DNA from: Peribacillus deserti
GTDB lineage: Bacteria > Bacillota > Bacilli > Bacillales > DSM-1321
Assembly: GCF_002863585.1 (NCBI RefSeq)
Contig: NZ_PGUY01000010.1
Span: 27,493 to 91,492, forward strand
Direction: 5' to 3'
Length of the DNA stretch: 64,000 nucleotides
Position numbers and translations under genes: made by a program. Below, piece by piece: positions 53,080-61,844 of the stretch. Every line of letters starts with the position of its first letter. Position 1 is the first letter of the stretch. The notes under the pieces are model-generated. The model saw only the letters and a list, made by a program, of their open reading frames with translations, did not search any database and had not been told where the DNA came from.

Positions 53080-53229
53080 TTGAATCCTTGGGTATCACAC
53101 CTTGCCATACTGCTGGTTTTGGTTCTGATGCTAGTTGTGCTGATCGTTTTATTTTATTGGAGATATTTTAATCCCGCCATCCGAAACGCACCTTTGACCA
53201 AAAACCCTATAGCATATGTGGATAAGTGA
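53080..53229 (+). CDS. 49-aa single-span membrane protein
   Basis: TTG start with AAGG 9 nt upstream (GGAGG immediately adjoins). NPWVSHLAILLVLVLMLVVL then IVLFYWRYFNPAIRN: one membrane helix, aromatic-basic boundary and a polar tail (APLTKNPIAYVDK). A terminator follows at 53329. Not recognised. Confidence 0.5.
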   Translation: MNPWVSHLAILLVLVLMLVVLIVLFYWRYFNPAIRNAPLTKNPIAYVDK

Positions 53230-53328
53230 AAAAAACATACGTCTAACTCAAACAAACTTTAAGCAAATGTGCGTTCCGAATACATAGCGATATTTTCCAT
53301 CCCATGCTAGAACCGATAAGCAATGCAT

Positions 53329-53364
53329 GCACTTAGCACTCGGCTAGATGCCAAGTGCTTTTTT
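53329..53364 (+). terminator. Terminator after the 49-aa membrane protein
   Basis: GCACTTAGCA/TGCCAAGTGC stem then TTTTTT. Confidence 0.85.
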
Positions 53365-53603
53365 GGGTTATTTCTCTTACCTTTTGAAATATACATATTT
53401 CATCCGTTTCGGTTAAAATCGCCTTAGGACTCTCCATGATTAAAATACTTCAGCACCTGTTCAAACTATCACTTTTCCACTGGAACTCTTCCCTACAAAG
53501 ACCGTGACATACTCTGTGCCTCAAAACTTGAAGGGAATTGTCATGTTGGGAGGTCCTATTTTATAATAATTAAAATAATAAAAAAGCGGAGGGATGCGAA
53601 GTT

Positions 53604-53918
53604 ATGCTGGAAGACGAAGAGGGCTGCCTAGAGATAGATGAAGAAACATTATTTTTAGTGACACAGACATTTAAAGCTTTGTCAGACCCTACTCGGCTCA
53701 GGATCCTCCACCTGCTGTTTAAAGGGGAATACTCGGTTAACGGGATCGCTGAAAGTCTTTCACTGCTGCAAAGCACCGTATCACATCAGCTCCGTTTCCT
53801 GAAGAACCTCCGCCTTGTCAAATCAAGGAGAGAGGGCACGACTATCTACTATTCACACGATGATGAGCATGTGATGGATATATTAAAGCAGACTATAGAG
53901 CATTCAAGGCACACCTAA
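53604..53918 (+). CDS. ArsR/SmtB metal-sensing repressor, CzrA-like
   Basis: 104 aa winged-helix. [20 protein letters not shown] helix (here [22 protein letters not shown]), recognition helix [25 protein letters not shown], and C-terminal metal helix [20 protein letters not shown], with Asp, His and HxxH in the alpha5 pattern of Zn/Co sensors such as CzrA. The Glu/Asp-rich start could hold a further site. GGAGGG lies 11 nt upstream. No efflux gene adjoins, so the target is elsewhere or it is autoregulated. Confidence 0.9.
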   Translation: MLEDEEGCLEIDEETLFLVTQTFKALSDPTRLRILHLLFKGEYSVNGIAESLSLLQSTVSHQLRFLKNLRLVKSRREGTTIYYSHDDEHVMDILKQTIEHSRHT

Positions 53919-54279
53919 AAAAGTTTAAATCATTGGTTTTACCTTTGACCTTGTGGGGCGCAAAGTCCCTGAGGGAAAACCTAGAAAATGGGTGACCCTT
54001 ACCGCCCGCGGAAGCGGGTGCCTTCCCCCTATAATCACAACAAATGCAAATGAACGAAAAAACGGTGCGTTGCATGCACTGTCACCTTGTGAAGAAAACA
54101 AGTTTATCTTTACACGGTTCCTTTGGAGCGAGAAGTCTGTTGCATTATAAATGGACAGTTTTTAGCGGATTTAGTACTTATATTCGGGTTAATGGTCTCT
54201 TCCACTGCCGTAGATTTTAACAGGCGAAACACTGCAACAACAGCGTGGGTGTTCCAATTTTCACCGAAAACCCGCTTTT
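53919..54279. other. About 360-bp intergenic stretch
   Basis: Contains GC-rich inverted pieces (CCCGCGGAAGCGGG) and several short frames lacking ribosome sites. No gene, terminator or known RNA motif was recognised. Confidence 0.4.
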
Positions 54280-54590
54280 TTTAGGGATGAACCTAACTTT
54301 AGCAACTTTTTTTACAGCTTGACTACCCAGCCCTGAAAAAACAGGGTTATTGGAAGGGGTTTTTATTAAATGTAACAGAAGCAGAACCACGCAAAAGGTT
54401 TTTTGCTTTCCTTCTATGGAGATATGCTTATGTATTGAGAGTTTATGCTTAAGTTTCTTGGTTTTATGCTTATGTTTTCCCTATTTATGATTATCTCTCG
54501 TCTTCCTATGCTTATGTTGAGAGCCTTATGCTTATCCAGAAGTCTTTATGCTTCTATTTTCCGGAATATGCTGATGCCGGGCGGGCATCT
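54280..54590 (+). repeat. TTATGCTTA element, locus III
   Basis: Closest relative of locus II: GACTACCCAGC, GGAAGGGGTTTTTATTAAATG, TTATGCTTA motifs, ATGATTATCTCTCGTCTTCC, TTTTCCGGAATATGCTGATG. Plus orientation, between convergent arsR and the MFS pump. Confidence 0.8.
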
Positions 54591-54710
54591 CTGTTTAATG
54601 GCAGCGTTTCGACCAATTTCCGGCAGGGGACTATGCAGGGCTCACCTATATTCCTGCAGGAAACCAGGGGTAAGCGCCAGACTAGATGGATACGCGTATA
54701 TCAGAAAAGA

Positions 54711-54742
54711 AAAAAACAGTGCGTCTCACGCACTGTTTTTTC
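54711..54742. terminator. Bidirectional terminator before the MFS pump 3' end
   Basis: AAAACAGTGCG/CGCACTGTTTT stem with A- and T-runs. Confidence 0.9.
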
Positions 54743-54882
54743 TATAAAACTTGGCTGCAGCTTTCAACGGATACAAAGTAAAAGCATACGCATGGTCTAT
54801 ATGATTCCGACCGCCAGCAGTATTATGTGCTTTACGTTCCGTTTGAAACTTCCTATTCATCCCAGCATCGGGTTTAAGAACC

Positions 54883-56409
54883 TTAATTACCTGCCTGCTT
54901 AACTGGATTATTGCCAGAAGTTTTTCCGCCAATCGTATCTTCAGCTGGCGTTGCCCGTTTGATAAATAATGCAAGGATAAGGGCAAGTGCTGCAATGAAC
55001 ACAGATATAAAGAACGCGAAGTTTATACCTTCTAACATTGCCTTCATCATAATTTGCTGTTTAAACATAGCTACTGCTTCAGGTGTCTGCTGCCCTGAAG
55101 CGTGTTTCATTGCTTTTGCAGCTAATTCTTTTGCATGTGACTCAGTCCGGTTAGACATAATGGTAACCAGCAATGCCGTACCAATCGCACCTGAAACCTG
55201 CTGCAAAGTATTGTTCATCGCAGTTCCGTGCGGATAATATTTTTGCGGCAGTTGATTCAAACCATTTGTTGATACCGGCATCATTACCATCGACATACCA
55301 AACATACGGAGAGAGTATATGATAACCAGATGAGTATAAGTTGTCTCAAGGGTTAACTGACTGAACATATAACTTGTAACTACAGTAAGAATCAGCCCGA
55401 TCACCGCTAACACTCTTCCGCCGAATTTATCAAATAATCTTCCGTTAATTGGCGACATGATAGCCATCAGGATAGCTCCTGGAAGCAGCATTAAACCTGC
55501 ATCCATCGGAGTAATCCCTCTTAGTGTCTGGGTATAAATAGGCAATAACAGCATACCGGAGAACATGGCCATTGTAACAACCATGGAAATCGCAGCCGAT
55601 AAAGCATACATCGGATAATTAAAGATCCGGAAATTAAGGAGCGGCTTTTCCTGGGATAGCTGACGCAGGATAAACCATATTAATGAAATGGCTCCAGCAG
55701 CTATTGTAAGGTAAACATTTGGACTGTCCCAGCCCTTGCTCCCGGCAGAGCTGAAGCCGTAGAGCAGGCCGCCAAAACCAATACTTGAAAGTAGAACTGA
55801 AAATAGATCTATACGGATATCAACCTTTTCCTTTGTGTCTCTCAGCAAGAAGAAACCAGTTAAAAGAACCGCAGCGGCAATCGGTGTCACAAGATGGAAA
55901 AGCATTCTCCAGTCATAGTGCTCAACGATCCACCCAGATAAAGTAGGACCGATTGCAGGTGCCCCCATTAGGACTAATCCAAATACTCCCATTGCAGCTC
56001 CCCTTTTTTCGATCGGGAAACTTGTGAGCATAACATTCATTAATAGCGGCATCAGGATAGCTGATCCGCTTGCCTGTACCATCCGTCCTGCTAATAACAT
56101 TGGAAATACATGGGCAAATCCAGCAAGAATCGTTCCGGCTGTAAAAAGACCCATAGCTACTAGGAATAAATTCCGTACAGTATATTTTTGAATTAAATAT
56201 GCCGTAGTTGGAATCATAATTCCATTAACCAGCATATAGCCCGTGGTTAACCACTGTACAGTGGATGTTTCCACCTCTAAGTCCTTCATGATTGAAGGCA
56301 GTGCAATATTAAGTAATGTATTGTTCAGAAATGCAATAAACGCCCCAACCATCAGGACAGCAATAATCCCATATGGAGGGCGGCTTGATTTACTTATTGT
56401 TTGTTCCAT
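54883..56409 (-). CDS. DHA2-family (EmrB/QacA/LmrB-type) drug exporter
   Basis: 508 aa, about 14 membrane helices, a proton-antiport multidrug pump. DHA2 motifs: FLNNTLLNIALPSIMKDL (D1-type), WLTTGYMLVNGIMIPTTAYL, and motif C GLVLMGAPAIGPTLSGWIVE. Length and motifs are close to LmrB/MdtP. AAGGGG precedes the ATG. Divergent from a TetR gene with shared repeated operators, a standard drug-inducible arrangement. Confidence 0.93.
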   Translation of the reverse strand: MEQTISKSSRPPYGIIAVLMVGAFIAFLNNTLLNIALPSIMKDLEVETSTVQWLTTGYMLVNGIMIPTTAYLIQKYTVRNLFLVAMGLFTAGTILAGFAHVFPMLLAGRMVQASGSAILMPLLMNVMLTSFPIEKRGAAMGVFGLVLMGAPAIGPTLSGWIVEHYDWRMLFHLVTPIAAAVLLTGFFLLRDTKEKVDIRIDLFSVLLSSIGFGGLLYGFSSAGSKGWDSPNVYLTIAAGAISLIWFILRQLSQEKPLLNFRIFNYPMYALSAAISMVVTMAMFSGMLLLPIYTQTLRGITPMDAGLMLLPGAILMAIMSPINGRLFDKFGGRVLAVIGLILTVVTSYMFSQLTLETTYTHLVIIYSLRMFGMSMVMMPVSTNGLNQLPQKYYPHGTAMNNTLQQVSGAIGTALLVTIMSNRTESHAKELAAKAMKHASGQQTPEAVAMFKQQIMMKAMLEGINFAFFISVFIAALALILALFIKRATPAEDTIGGKTSGNNPVKQAGN

Positions 56410-56424
56410 TTGTAATTTTCCCCT

Positions 56425-56586
56425 TTATACATTCAGTTCATTTTTTTATACCACTGTTTCACATAAATCATATCTTATACCATTAGTTCAAAAAATACAA
56501 TACAAAAAAACCATATTTTAACCAATTTGAATAATACAATAATATCGTGTATGATGATTTTTATACCATCAGTTCAACTGAAACTA
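56425..56586. promoter_or_regulatory. Four TetR operator-like repeats
   Basis: 16-mers at 56425 (TTATACATTCAGTTCA), 56446 (TTATACCACTGTTTCA), 56475 (TTATACCATTAGTTCA) and 56571 (TTATACCATCAGTTCA), all in the same orientation. They span the intergenic region between the pump and the regulator, three near the pump promoter and one by the regulator start. Confidence 0.8.
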
Positions 56587-56597
56587 AAGGTGATAAA

Positions 56598-57494
56598 ATG
56601 AAAGATAGAAAACAGCATGTCATTAAAATGGCCCACCAGCTGTTTATTGAAAAAGGGTATCAAGCTACTTCCATTCAAGATATACTTGACCATAGTGGAA
56701 TTTCGAAAGGTACCTTTTATAATTATTTCTCATCTAAAACCGAATTATTAATCGCCCTTTTCAAATCTCTTTTCAAGCAGCTAGAAAAAGAAAGAAATGA
56801 TTTATTGACAGGGCAGGACCCGGCCAATATAGATATTTTCATAAAACAGATTGAATTGCAGATGAGAACAAACAGAACCAACAAGTTAATTTCCCTATTT
56901 GAAGAAGTAATCGTTTCCAATGATGCTGACCTAAAACAATATATGAATCAGGGGCACTTGAAGATGCTGCGCTGGATTTACAGCAGATTCATCGACATAT
57001 TCGGCGAGGATAAGAAGCCATGTCTGCTGGACTGCGCAATCATGTTCCTGGGAATATTGAAATCTACCCTAAGATACGATAGTCTTACCCATGATCCAAA
57101 CAGGAGTATTCACCAGGTTGTCCGTTATAGTGTCGAACGGGTTGCAGCGACGGTTCAAGAGGTATCAAAGACCAGTGAGATATTATTTCACGCGGAGACT
57201 CTGGATAACCTGCTGCCGCCATCACAAAAAAATGATCAGATGTATCGTCAGGCCCTTCATCTTACAGTTGCTGACCTTAAAAAGGATCTGCCAGACAAAG
57301 ATAAAGATAAATATCTGGAGCTTTTGGACTTTGTGCAGGATGAACTTTTGCACACACGCTCACCAAGAAAGTTTTTAATAGAGAGTGCCTTGCTTTCATT
57401 AAAAGGAAATAAAGTGTTATGCAGTAAACAAGAACTGCAAAAACTCGCTCAACTGACTGCAGATTACTTTAATCAGATGGAATTTTCAGAATAA
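56598..57494 (+). CDS. TetR-family repressor with long C-terminal domain
   Basis: 298 aa from MKDRKQHVIKMAHQLFIEKG; AAAGGTG lies 6 nt upstream. N-terminal TetR HTH (TSIQDILDHSGISKGTFYNYF at about 24-44). The ligand domain is followed by about 90 extra residues (YRQALHLTVADLKKDLPDKD...), beyond the usual 190-220. Divergent from the DHA2 exporter and very probably its repressor, binding the repeated 16-mers. Confidence 0.92.
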   Translation: MKDRKQHVIKMAHQLFIEKGYQATSIQDILDHSGISKGTFYNYFSSKTELLIALFKSLFKQLEKERNDLLTGQDPANIDIFIKQIELQMRTNRTNKLISLFEEVIVSNDADLKQYMNQGHLKMLRWIYSRFIDIFGEDKKPCLLDCAIMFLGILKSTLRYDSLTHDPNRSIHQVVRYSVERVAATVQEVSKTSEILFHAETLDNLLPPSQKNDQMYRQALHLTVADLKKDLPDKDKDKYLELLDFVQDELLHTRSPRKFLIESALLSLKGNKVLCSKQELQKLAQLTADYFNQMEFSE

Positions 57495-57530
57495 CCCTGG
57501 CTTAAACGGCCCTAAATGTTCATAATAAAT

Positions 57531-57564
57531 GGCTGTTTTCGCAAACTTTCTTTTAGAAAAGAGC
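57531..57564 (+). mobile_element. MITE-like element, copy E (ends fused, interior deleted)
   Basis: GGCTGTTTTCGCAAACTTT joined directly to CTTTTAGAAAAGAGC: left and right termini with nothing between. Flanks TAATAAAT and TAATATAT are a 7/8 direct repeat. Confidence 0.75.
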
Positions 57565-57573
57565 TAATATATA

Positions 57574-57600
57574 CAGACAGACAGACAGACAGACAGGCAG
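57574..57600. repeat. CAGA tetranucleotide microsatellite
   Basis: About six CAGA units, the last changed to CAGG, running into the terminator stem that follows. Confidence 0.9.
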
Positions 57601-57629
57601 GATAACTATTGGTCATCCTGCCTTTTTTG
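57595..57629 (+). terminator. Terminator of tetR
   Basis: AGGCAGGAT/ATCCTGCCT stem then TTTTTTG; 100 nt beyond the stop. Confidence 0.85.
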
Positions 57630-57672
57630 TTTGGAATGGTTTGGCCCATTAAGCCGTAAATATAGTTTACCT

Positions 57673-57800
57673 TTATTTGCTTACCCAATCAGGCAAACCA
57701 TAATCAGTCTCCAGTTTATTGTTACTCATATATGGGTATTTAGTAAATTCGAGTAGAGTTTTAGAATATTTTAACTCCCCATGCAATTTTGGCTGGCTCA
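57673..57800 (-). pseudogene. C-terminal remnant cut by element F
   Basis: Minus-strand frame ending KLHGELKYSKTLLEFTKYPY then MSNNKLETDYGLPDWVSK looks protein-like, but its upstream part runs into element copy F. No start or ribosome site. Unidentified. Confidence 0.3.
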
Positions 57801-57810
57801 CTAAGTATGT

Positions 57811-57999
57811 ATTGTTGTTGAACAAGGGGCTGATTTCCACTACAGGATGCTCGCTTTCCGCGGGGCGGGCGCTGAGCCTCCTCGGCTTCGCCTGTGGGGT
57901 CTCACCTGTCCCGCTGCTCCCGCAGGAGTCTCGCACCTTACGTTCCAATCAACCTGTTTAACAATAGGATAGGTTTACAGAACTATAAAAAAAAACAAT
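57811..57999 (+). mobile_element. MITE-like element, copy F (interior, ends degraded)
   Basis: Begins ATTGTTGTTGAACAAGG and ends near AAAAAAACAATG; carries the full conserved GC-rich core (CTCGCTTTCCGCGGGG, GCGCTGAGCCTCCTCGG, GGAGTCTCGCACCTTACG) but lacks recognisable terminal GGCT/AGCC ends. Confidence 0.75.
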
Positions 58000-58180
58000 G
58001 TCAAACGAGAAAAACAAGAGAGGATACATTTAGAGTTTAGGGTACGATAGAACATAAGCGTCTTTTATATGAACATTTAGATCTTAATTATGCAATGGCG
58101 CTGCTAAAGACATTTCAATAGAGGTAAACAGGAATATATGTCGAGCATTGAACAAAAGATTATAGGAGAACGAGACACTT

Positions 58181-58513
58181 ATGATAAAAGATTTAAATGA
58201 TCCGGAATTTGTAAATGACTGCCACACTATACCACCGTTTGAAATGCTGCAGGTGTTAACTAACGGAAATATCCGGGGATTAGATAAATTAGCCTTAAGA
58301 ACGCTGGATCAAAGAAAACAACTGCCAATGGCGGTCGTTAATGTCTTATTAGTGTACTTTTTTTCAACATACAGCAATAAGGTCTATGACAGAAATTCAT
58401 TGGCACGGGTATATGATCATTGGGCAAAGAACAATATTAAGACCTTCTCTCAAGCAAAAGACGCTGCCAGCATTAATATCTTGGACATTATAAAGGCTGC
58501 CGGTAGTCATTAA
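58181..58513 (+). CDS. DnaB/DnaD C-terminal-like small protein
   Basis: 110 aa. PFEMLQVLTNGNIRGLDKLA, LPMAVVNVLLVYFFSTYSNK and YDHWAKNNIKTFSQAKDAAS follow the DnaB/DnaD second-domain pattern (replication initiation and membrane attachment), but only this domain is present; full DnaB is over 400 aa. AGGAG lies 11 nt upstream of the ATG. Could be a stand-alone domain protein or a relic. It precedes an orphan rsbS by 68 nt on the same strand. Confidence 0.55.
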   Translation: MIKDLNDPEFVNDCHTIPPFEMLQVLTNGNIRGLDKLALRTLDQRKQLPMAVVNVLLVYFFSTYSNKVYDRNSLARVYDHWAKNNIKTFSQAKDAASINILDIIKAAGSH

Positions 58514-58581
58514 ACAATAAACAAATGAACTTCACGTTCATATCGGAAACACATTTGTCTTTCATTTAGGGGGAAAAGGGA

Positions 58582-58932
58582 TTGAGGATTCCAATATTAA
58601 AAATACAGAATATATTACTTGTTTCTGTGCAGATCGAACTAGATGATCAAAGCGCATTACAGCTGCAGGAAGATTTGTTAACCAAGATACAAGAAACTGC
58701 GGCAGGTGGTATCGTATTAGATCTTACTTCTTTAGACATGGTAGACTCTTTTATCGGAAAAGTAATTGGAGATATAGTATCAATGTCAAAGCTGATGGGA
58801 TCAAACGTTGTTATCACAGGAATCCAGCCCGCCGTTGCAATCACCCTGATTGAGCTCGGTATCTCATTAAATGGTGTGCTCACTGCTATGGACTTAGAAA
58901 AGGGCGTAGATTTATTGAAAAGCGCCGTGTAG
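58582..58932 (+). CDS. RsbS-like STAS antagonist, copy 2 (orphan)
   Basis: 116 aa, TTG start after GGGGGAAAAGGG. Same motifs as copy 1: [18 protein letters not shown] with the phosphorylatable Ser, and [19 protein letters not shown]. No rsbT follows; only a strong terminator. It may supply an alternative RsbS to a stressosome or be a relic of a duplicated module. Confidence 0.9.
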   Translation: MRIPILKIQNILLVSVQIELDDQSALQLQEDLLTKIQETAAGGIVLDLTSLDMVDSFIGKVIGDIVSMSKLMGSNVVITGIQPAVAITLIELGISLNGVLTAMDLEKGVDLLKSAV

Positions 58933-59003
58933 GGATCATACTGTTCTTATTATATGGAAGCTCGATTTCTCCTTCAGTGCAAGCAGCCGTGATTCGGATA
59001 TAG

Positions 59004-59041
59004 AGGGCTGGCTCTAATAAAAATTAGAGCCAGCCCTTTAT
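59004..59041 (+). terminator. Terminator of orphan rsbS
   Basis: AGGGCTGGCTCTAAT/ATTAGAGCCAGCCCT stem then TTTATAT. Confidence 0.9.
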
Positions 59042-59226
59042 ATATTTCATCGAAAGTTCTGGAACCCCCACGCCGAGCAGCCTTTAATGTTAATGAATGG
59101 GGGCATGAATCTGGATGTGAGAACACCGGGATCACTGGCTGGCTGACCAACCTGGCTGCCAGATTTTCGGGATTAGCGGGTAAAATGACACAAGCAGCAT
59201 ATCTTTCTTCGACACTTAGAACCTAA

Positions 59227-59267
59227 GAAAACAGCCTTATCCCAATAGATAACGGGATAAGGCTGTT
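59227..59267 (-). terminator. Terminator of the aldo-keto reductase
   Basis: AACAGCCTTATCCC/GGGATAAGGCTGTT stem, then TTTTCTT on the minus strand. Confidence 0.85.
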
Positions 59268-59301
59268 CCATAATTTGATTATGGACGGATACCGCACCTG
59301 G

Positions 59302-60285
59302 TTAATAAACGCCTCTAATTAGCTTCTTTACTTGCGAATCGTAGAATTGGCGGATTTTTTCTTGTTCTTGCTGTGTAAATGGTTTTTCCGTTATAGATGA
59401 AAGATTATCCGCTACCTGCTTCTGATTTTTAAAGCCGGGAATGATGCAGGAAATTTCTTTTTGATCGAGGATCCAGCGGAGAGCCGCACTGGCCATGGAC
59501 TTCCGGCCTTCACTGATCCAATTTAGTTGATTGGCTAATTGGACACCCTTCTGGAAGCCGAGGCCTGCAAAGGTTTCCCCCACATTAAAGACTTCCCCAT
59601 TTTCGTTGAAACTGCGGTGATCATCCTCTTCAAATACGTGATCCTTCGTGTATTTTCCTGTAAGCAAGCCGCTGGCCAGCGGCAGCCTTACTAAAATGCC
59701 GACTCCTTTTTTATAGGCTTCAGGAAGCAATCCTTCAAGCGGTTTTTGCCGGAAGATATTAAAGATCACCTGAAGGCTTTTAACATTAGGATTCTGCAGA
59801 CAGATCAGCCCTTCTTCCACTGTTTCAACACTAACGCCGTAGTTTCTGATTTTGCCTTCGCTCTTCAATTGATCAAGCACTTCGAATACCCGGCCATCCT
59901 TCAAGACTTCTGTCGGCGGGCAGTGAACCTGGTACAAATCTATCGCCTCGCGCTTTAATCGTCGGAGACTTGCTTCACAATATGCCCGTACAGATTCATA
60001 GGAATAAGTATCTAAGGAATGAATGTCCCCTGAGCGGCAAAACTTAGTGGCAATATGAATTTTATCCTCCTTGCCTTTTGCAGCTTCTGCCAGCAGTTCT
60101 TCACTATGCCCGTTACCATAAACATCCGCTGTATCAAAGAAGTTAACTCCTTGATCGATTGCATAATCCAGAGCTTTTAGAGACTCAGCGTCACTCGTTT
60201 TGCCCCATGATCCACCTATTGCCCAAGTGCCAAAACTAACTTCACTTACCTTCAATCCCGTATTCCCCAGCTCCCTGTATTGCAT
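59302..60285 (-). CDS. Aldo-keto reductase (YhdN/IolS-like)
   Basis: 327 aa TIM barrel, NADPH-dependent carbonyl reductase. Catalytic tetrad visible: Asp and Tyr in NFFDTADVYGNGHSEELL, Lys in HIATKF, His in YQVHCPP. C-terminal IIPGFKNQKQVADNLSS is the cofactor-binding region. AGGAGG lies 9 nt upstream of the ATG. Substrate unknown; YhdN-type enzymes are stress-linked in B. subtilis. Confidence 0.93.
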   Translation of the reverse strand: MQYRELGNTGLKVSEVSFGTWAIGGSWGKTSDAESLKALDYAIDQGVNFFDTADVYGNGHSEELLAEAAKGKEDKIHIATKFCRSGDIHSLDTYSYESVRAYCEASLRRLKREAIDLYQVHCPPTEVLKDGRVFEVLDQLKSEGKIRNYGVSVETVEEGLICLQNPNVKSLQVIFNIFRQKPLEGLLPEAYKKGVGILVRLPLASGLLTGKYTKDHVFEEDDHRSFNENGEVFNVGETFAGLGFQKGVQLANQLNWISEGRKSMASAALRWILDQKEISCIIPGFKNQKQVADNLSSITEKPFTQQEQEKIRQFYDSQVKKLIRGVY

Positions 60286-60470
60286 GTGCACACTCTCCTC
60301 CTTATAGTTCTATATTTTTCAGCCCTCCCCACAACCAATTGGATGCTGCCGTTCCACTAAAACCTCATAACTTAATTATACTTTTTTATTATTTTTATAC
60401 ATAGAATGAACCTTACTTAATGTCTGTAAAAATGGATTCCGATACCTAGACTAGACTCTACAATAAAAAG

Positions 60471-60503
60471 CAAATAAAAGTGCCGCACGGTTCAGCACTC
60501 TTA
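60471..60503 (-). terminator. Terminator of the yflT-like gene
   Basis: AGTGC/GCACT stem with internal pairing, then TTTTATTT on the minus strand; modest. Confidence 0.55.
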
Positions 60504-60545
60504 ATAACTTCTATTCAAGTCTTGGATAATTAGTAGAAACGGCAT

Positions 60546-60977
60546 TTAGTCTGTTACCGCAATAAGAATTTTACCTTTGTTGATATCGTCCTCATATGTG
60601 CGTGCTTCTTCTTCATTTAATCCTATCTCTTGTAGGGCTTTTGATAATCCGCCTGAATTGGTTGCAAGACCTGCGACCGCTCCTCCAAGGATCGTAAAAA
60701 TCGGCCCAGCGGCTAAAATAGGACCTATCCCGGGTATCGCCAGGTAGCTCAGCCCAAGAAATAACCCTGTCAGCCCTACTGCTCCACCGGCCGCCGCCCC
60801 TGCAACCAGCCCATCTGTTTCTTTCGATTTAACCTGGTCTGCATCAAGACCAAGTCCATCTATATTTTTGGCTACGATAGAAATTTCATCTATGCTGTAC
60901 CCTCTATTCTGCAGTTCCTTCACCGCGGCTTGTGCTTGTTCCTCTTTTTCGTAGACACCTATCACTCTTTTATCCAT
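60546..60977 (-). CDS. General stress protein 17M-like (YflT family)
   Basis: 143 aa. N-terminal alpha/beta domain (MDKRVIGVYEKEEQAQAAVKEL..GYSIDEISIVAKN), then a Gly/Ala-rich hydrophobic segment (AGAAAGGAVGLTGLFLGLSY...GGAVAGLATNSGG), then EARTYEDDINKGKILIAV, the YflT/heat-induced stress family. A SigB-type promoter lies 30-60 nt upstream. Molecular function unknown; stress induction by SigB is known for YflT. Confidence 0.9.
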   Translation of the reverse strand: MDKRVIGVYEKEEQAQAAVKELQNRGYSIDEISIVAKNIDGLGLDADQVKSKETDGLVAGAAAGGAVGLTGLFLGLSYLAIPGIGPILAAGPIFTILGGAVAGLATNSGGLSKALQEIGLNEEEARTYEDDINKGKILIAVTD

Positions 60978-61012
60978 AATGATTGCTCCCTTTTACATGG
61001 TCTATTCATGTA

Positions 61013-61037
61013 TTACCCTATCTCCAAATTTTCAATC
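61013..61037 (-). promoter_or_regulatory. SigB-type promoter of the yflT-like gene
   Basis: On the minus strand GATTGA, 13-bp spacer, GGGTAA; the -10 is perfect, the -35 is 4/6. Confidence 0.6.
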
Positions 61038-61289
61038 AGGAAAATCCTCTCTGTTGAACTTATGCCTCTGACAATCACTGTTATTTTTGCTAAAAAGGAT
61101 GACCTCTTAAACAGGCCATCTACAGGCTGTAGAGAAGTCTTGGCGGTTTTGATATCTGAGAATCCATTCAGTATGTCGCGATCATTGGGTTTCTACGTTA
61201 TAGCCGAACCATACATAGTCTACTGCCTGAAATCAATTGAAGCGATGCCGTTAAACAGGAATTCCCGCTCGGCATAGCAAGTTCCTCAA

Positions 61290-61570
61290 AAGTAGATCAT
61301 AAAGACTGCAGGATAGCTGGATAAGCATAAAGGCTGCTGGATAAGCATAAAGCCCAAAACATAAGCATAAAGACTGCTGGATAAGCATAGGAAGAAGAGA
61401 GATAATCATAAACATGGAAAACATAAGCATAAAACCTGGAAACATAAGCATAAGCTTGCAAAATTTAAGCATATTTCTACAGAAGTTAAGCATAAGCCCT
61501 GCCTGCGTATTTCTAAAGCCTCTACATTTAAGAAAAACCTCTTCCAAAATGCCTGGTTTTCCAGAGCTGG
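61290..61570 (-). repeat. TTATGCTTA element, locus IV (inverted)
   Basis: Minus orientation: GGAAGAGGTTTTTCTTAAATG, at least seven TTATGCTTA motifs, TTTATGATTATCTCTCTTC. Same block order as loci II and III, with more motif copies at its 3' end (CTTTATGCTTATCCAGCAG repeated). Confidence 0.8.
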
Positions 61571-61797
61571 GAGCCCAGCTTCAAGAAGAGTTACCAAGAT
61601 TAGGATTATTCCGCAGAAAATACTGGTTTATGATAAAAATAGACCCCAACTCCCCGCTATTTCGCAGTCATGCGGCTTCATACATTCATACGCTTTCATC
61701 ATTAAAAGAATGGCAGACTATCAATTTAATGTCACGGACTTCTCGCTTCTAAGAAACCATTTTAAAGGTAAACTTATTTTCTTTATTACCTAAAGAA

Positions 61798-61826
61798 AAA
61801 GATGGCCTCTTAAAAAAGGCCATCTT
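61798..61826 (-). terminator. Terminator of the APC permease
   Basis: AGATGGCCT/AGGCCATCT stem then TTTTTC on the minus strand. Confidence 0.9.
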
Positions 61827-61844
61827 GTTTAATAATGAATAGTA

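Noticed and set aside
53940..54020. c-di-GMP-I (GEMM) riboswitch
   Set aside because: GGGGCGCAAA resembles part of the motif, but the other conserved segments are absent and no plus-strand gene follows.
57801..57948. N-terminal part of a minus-strand protein over element F
   Set aside because: Translation of the element's GC-rich core; the same kind of frame appears in other copies.
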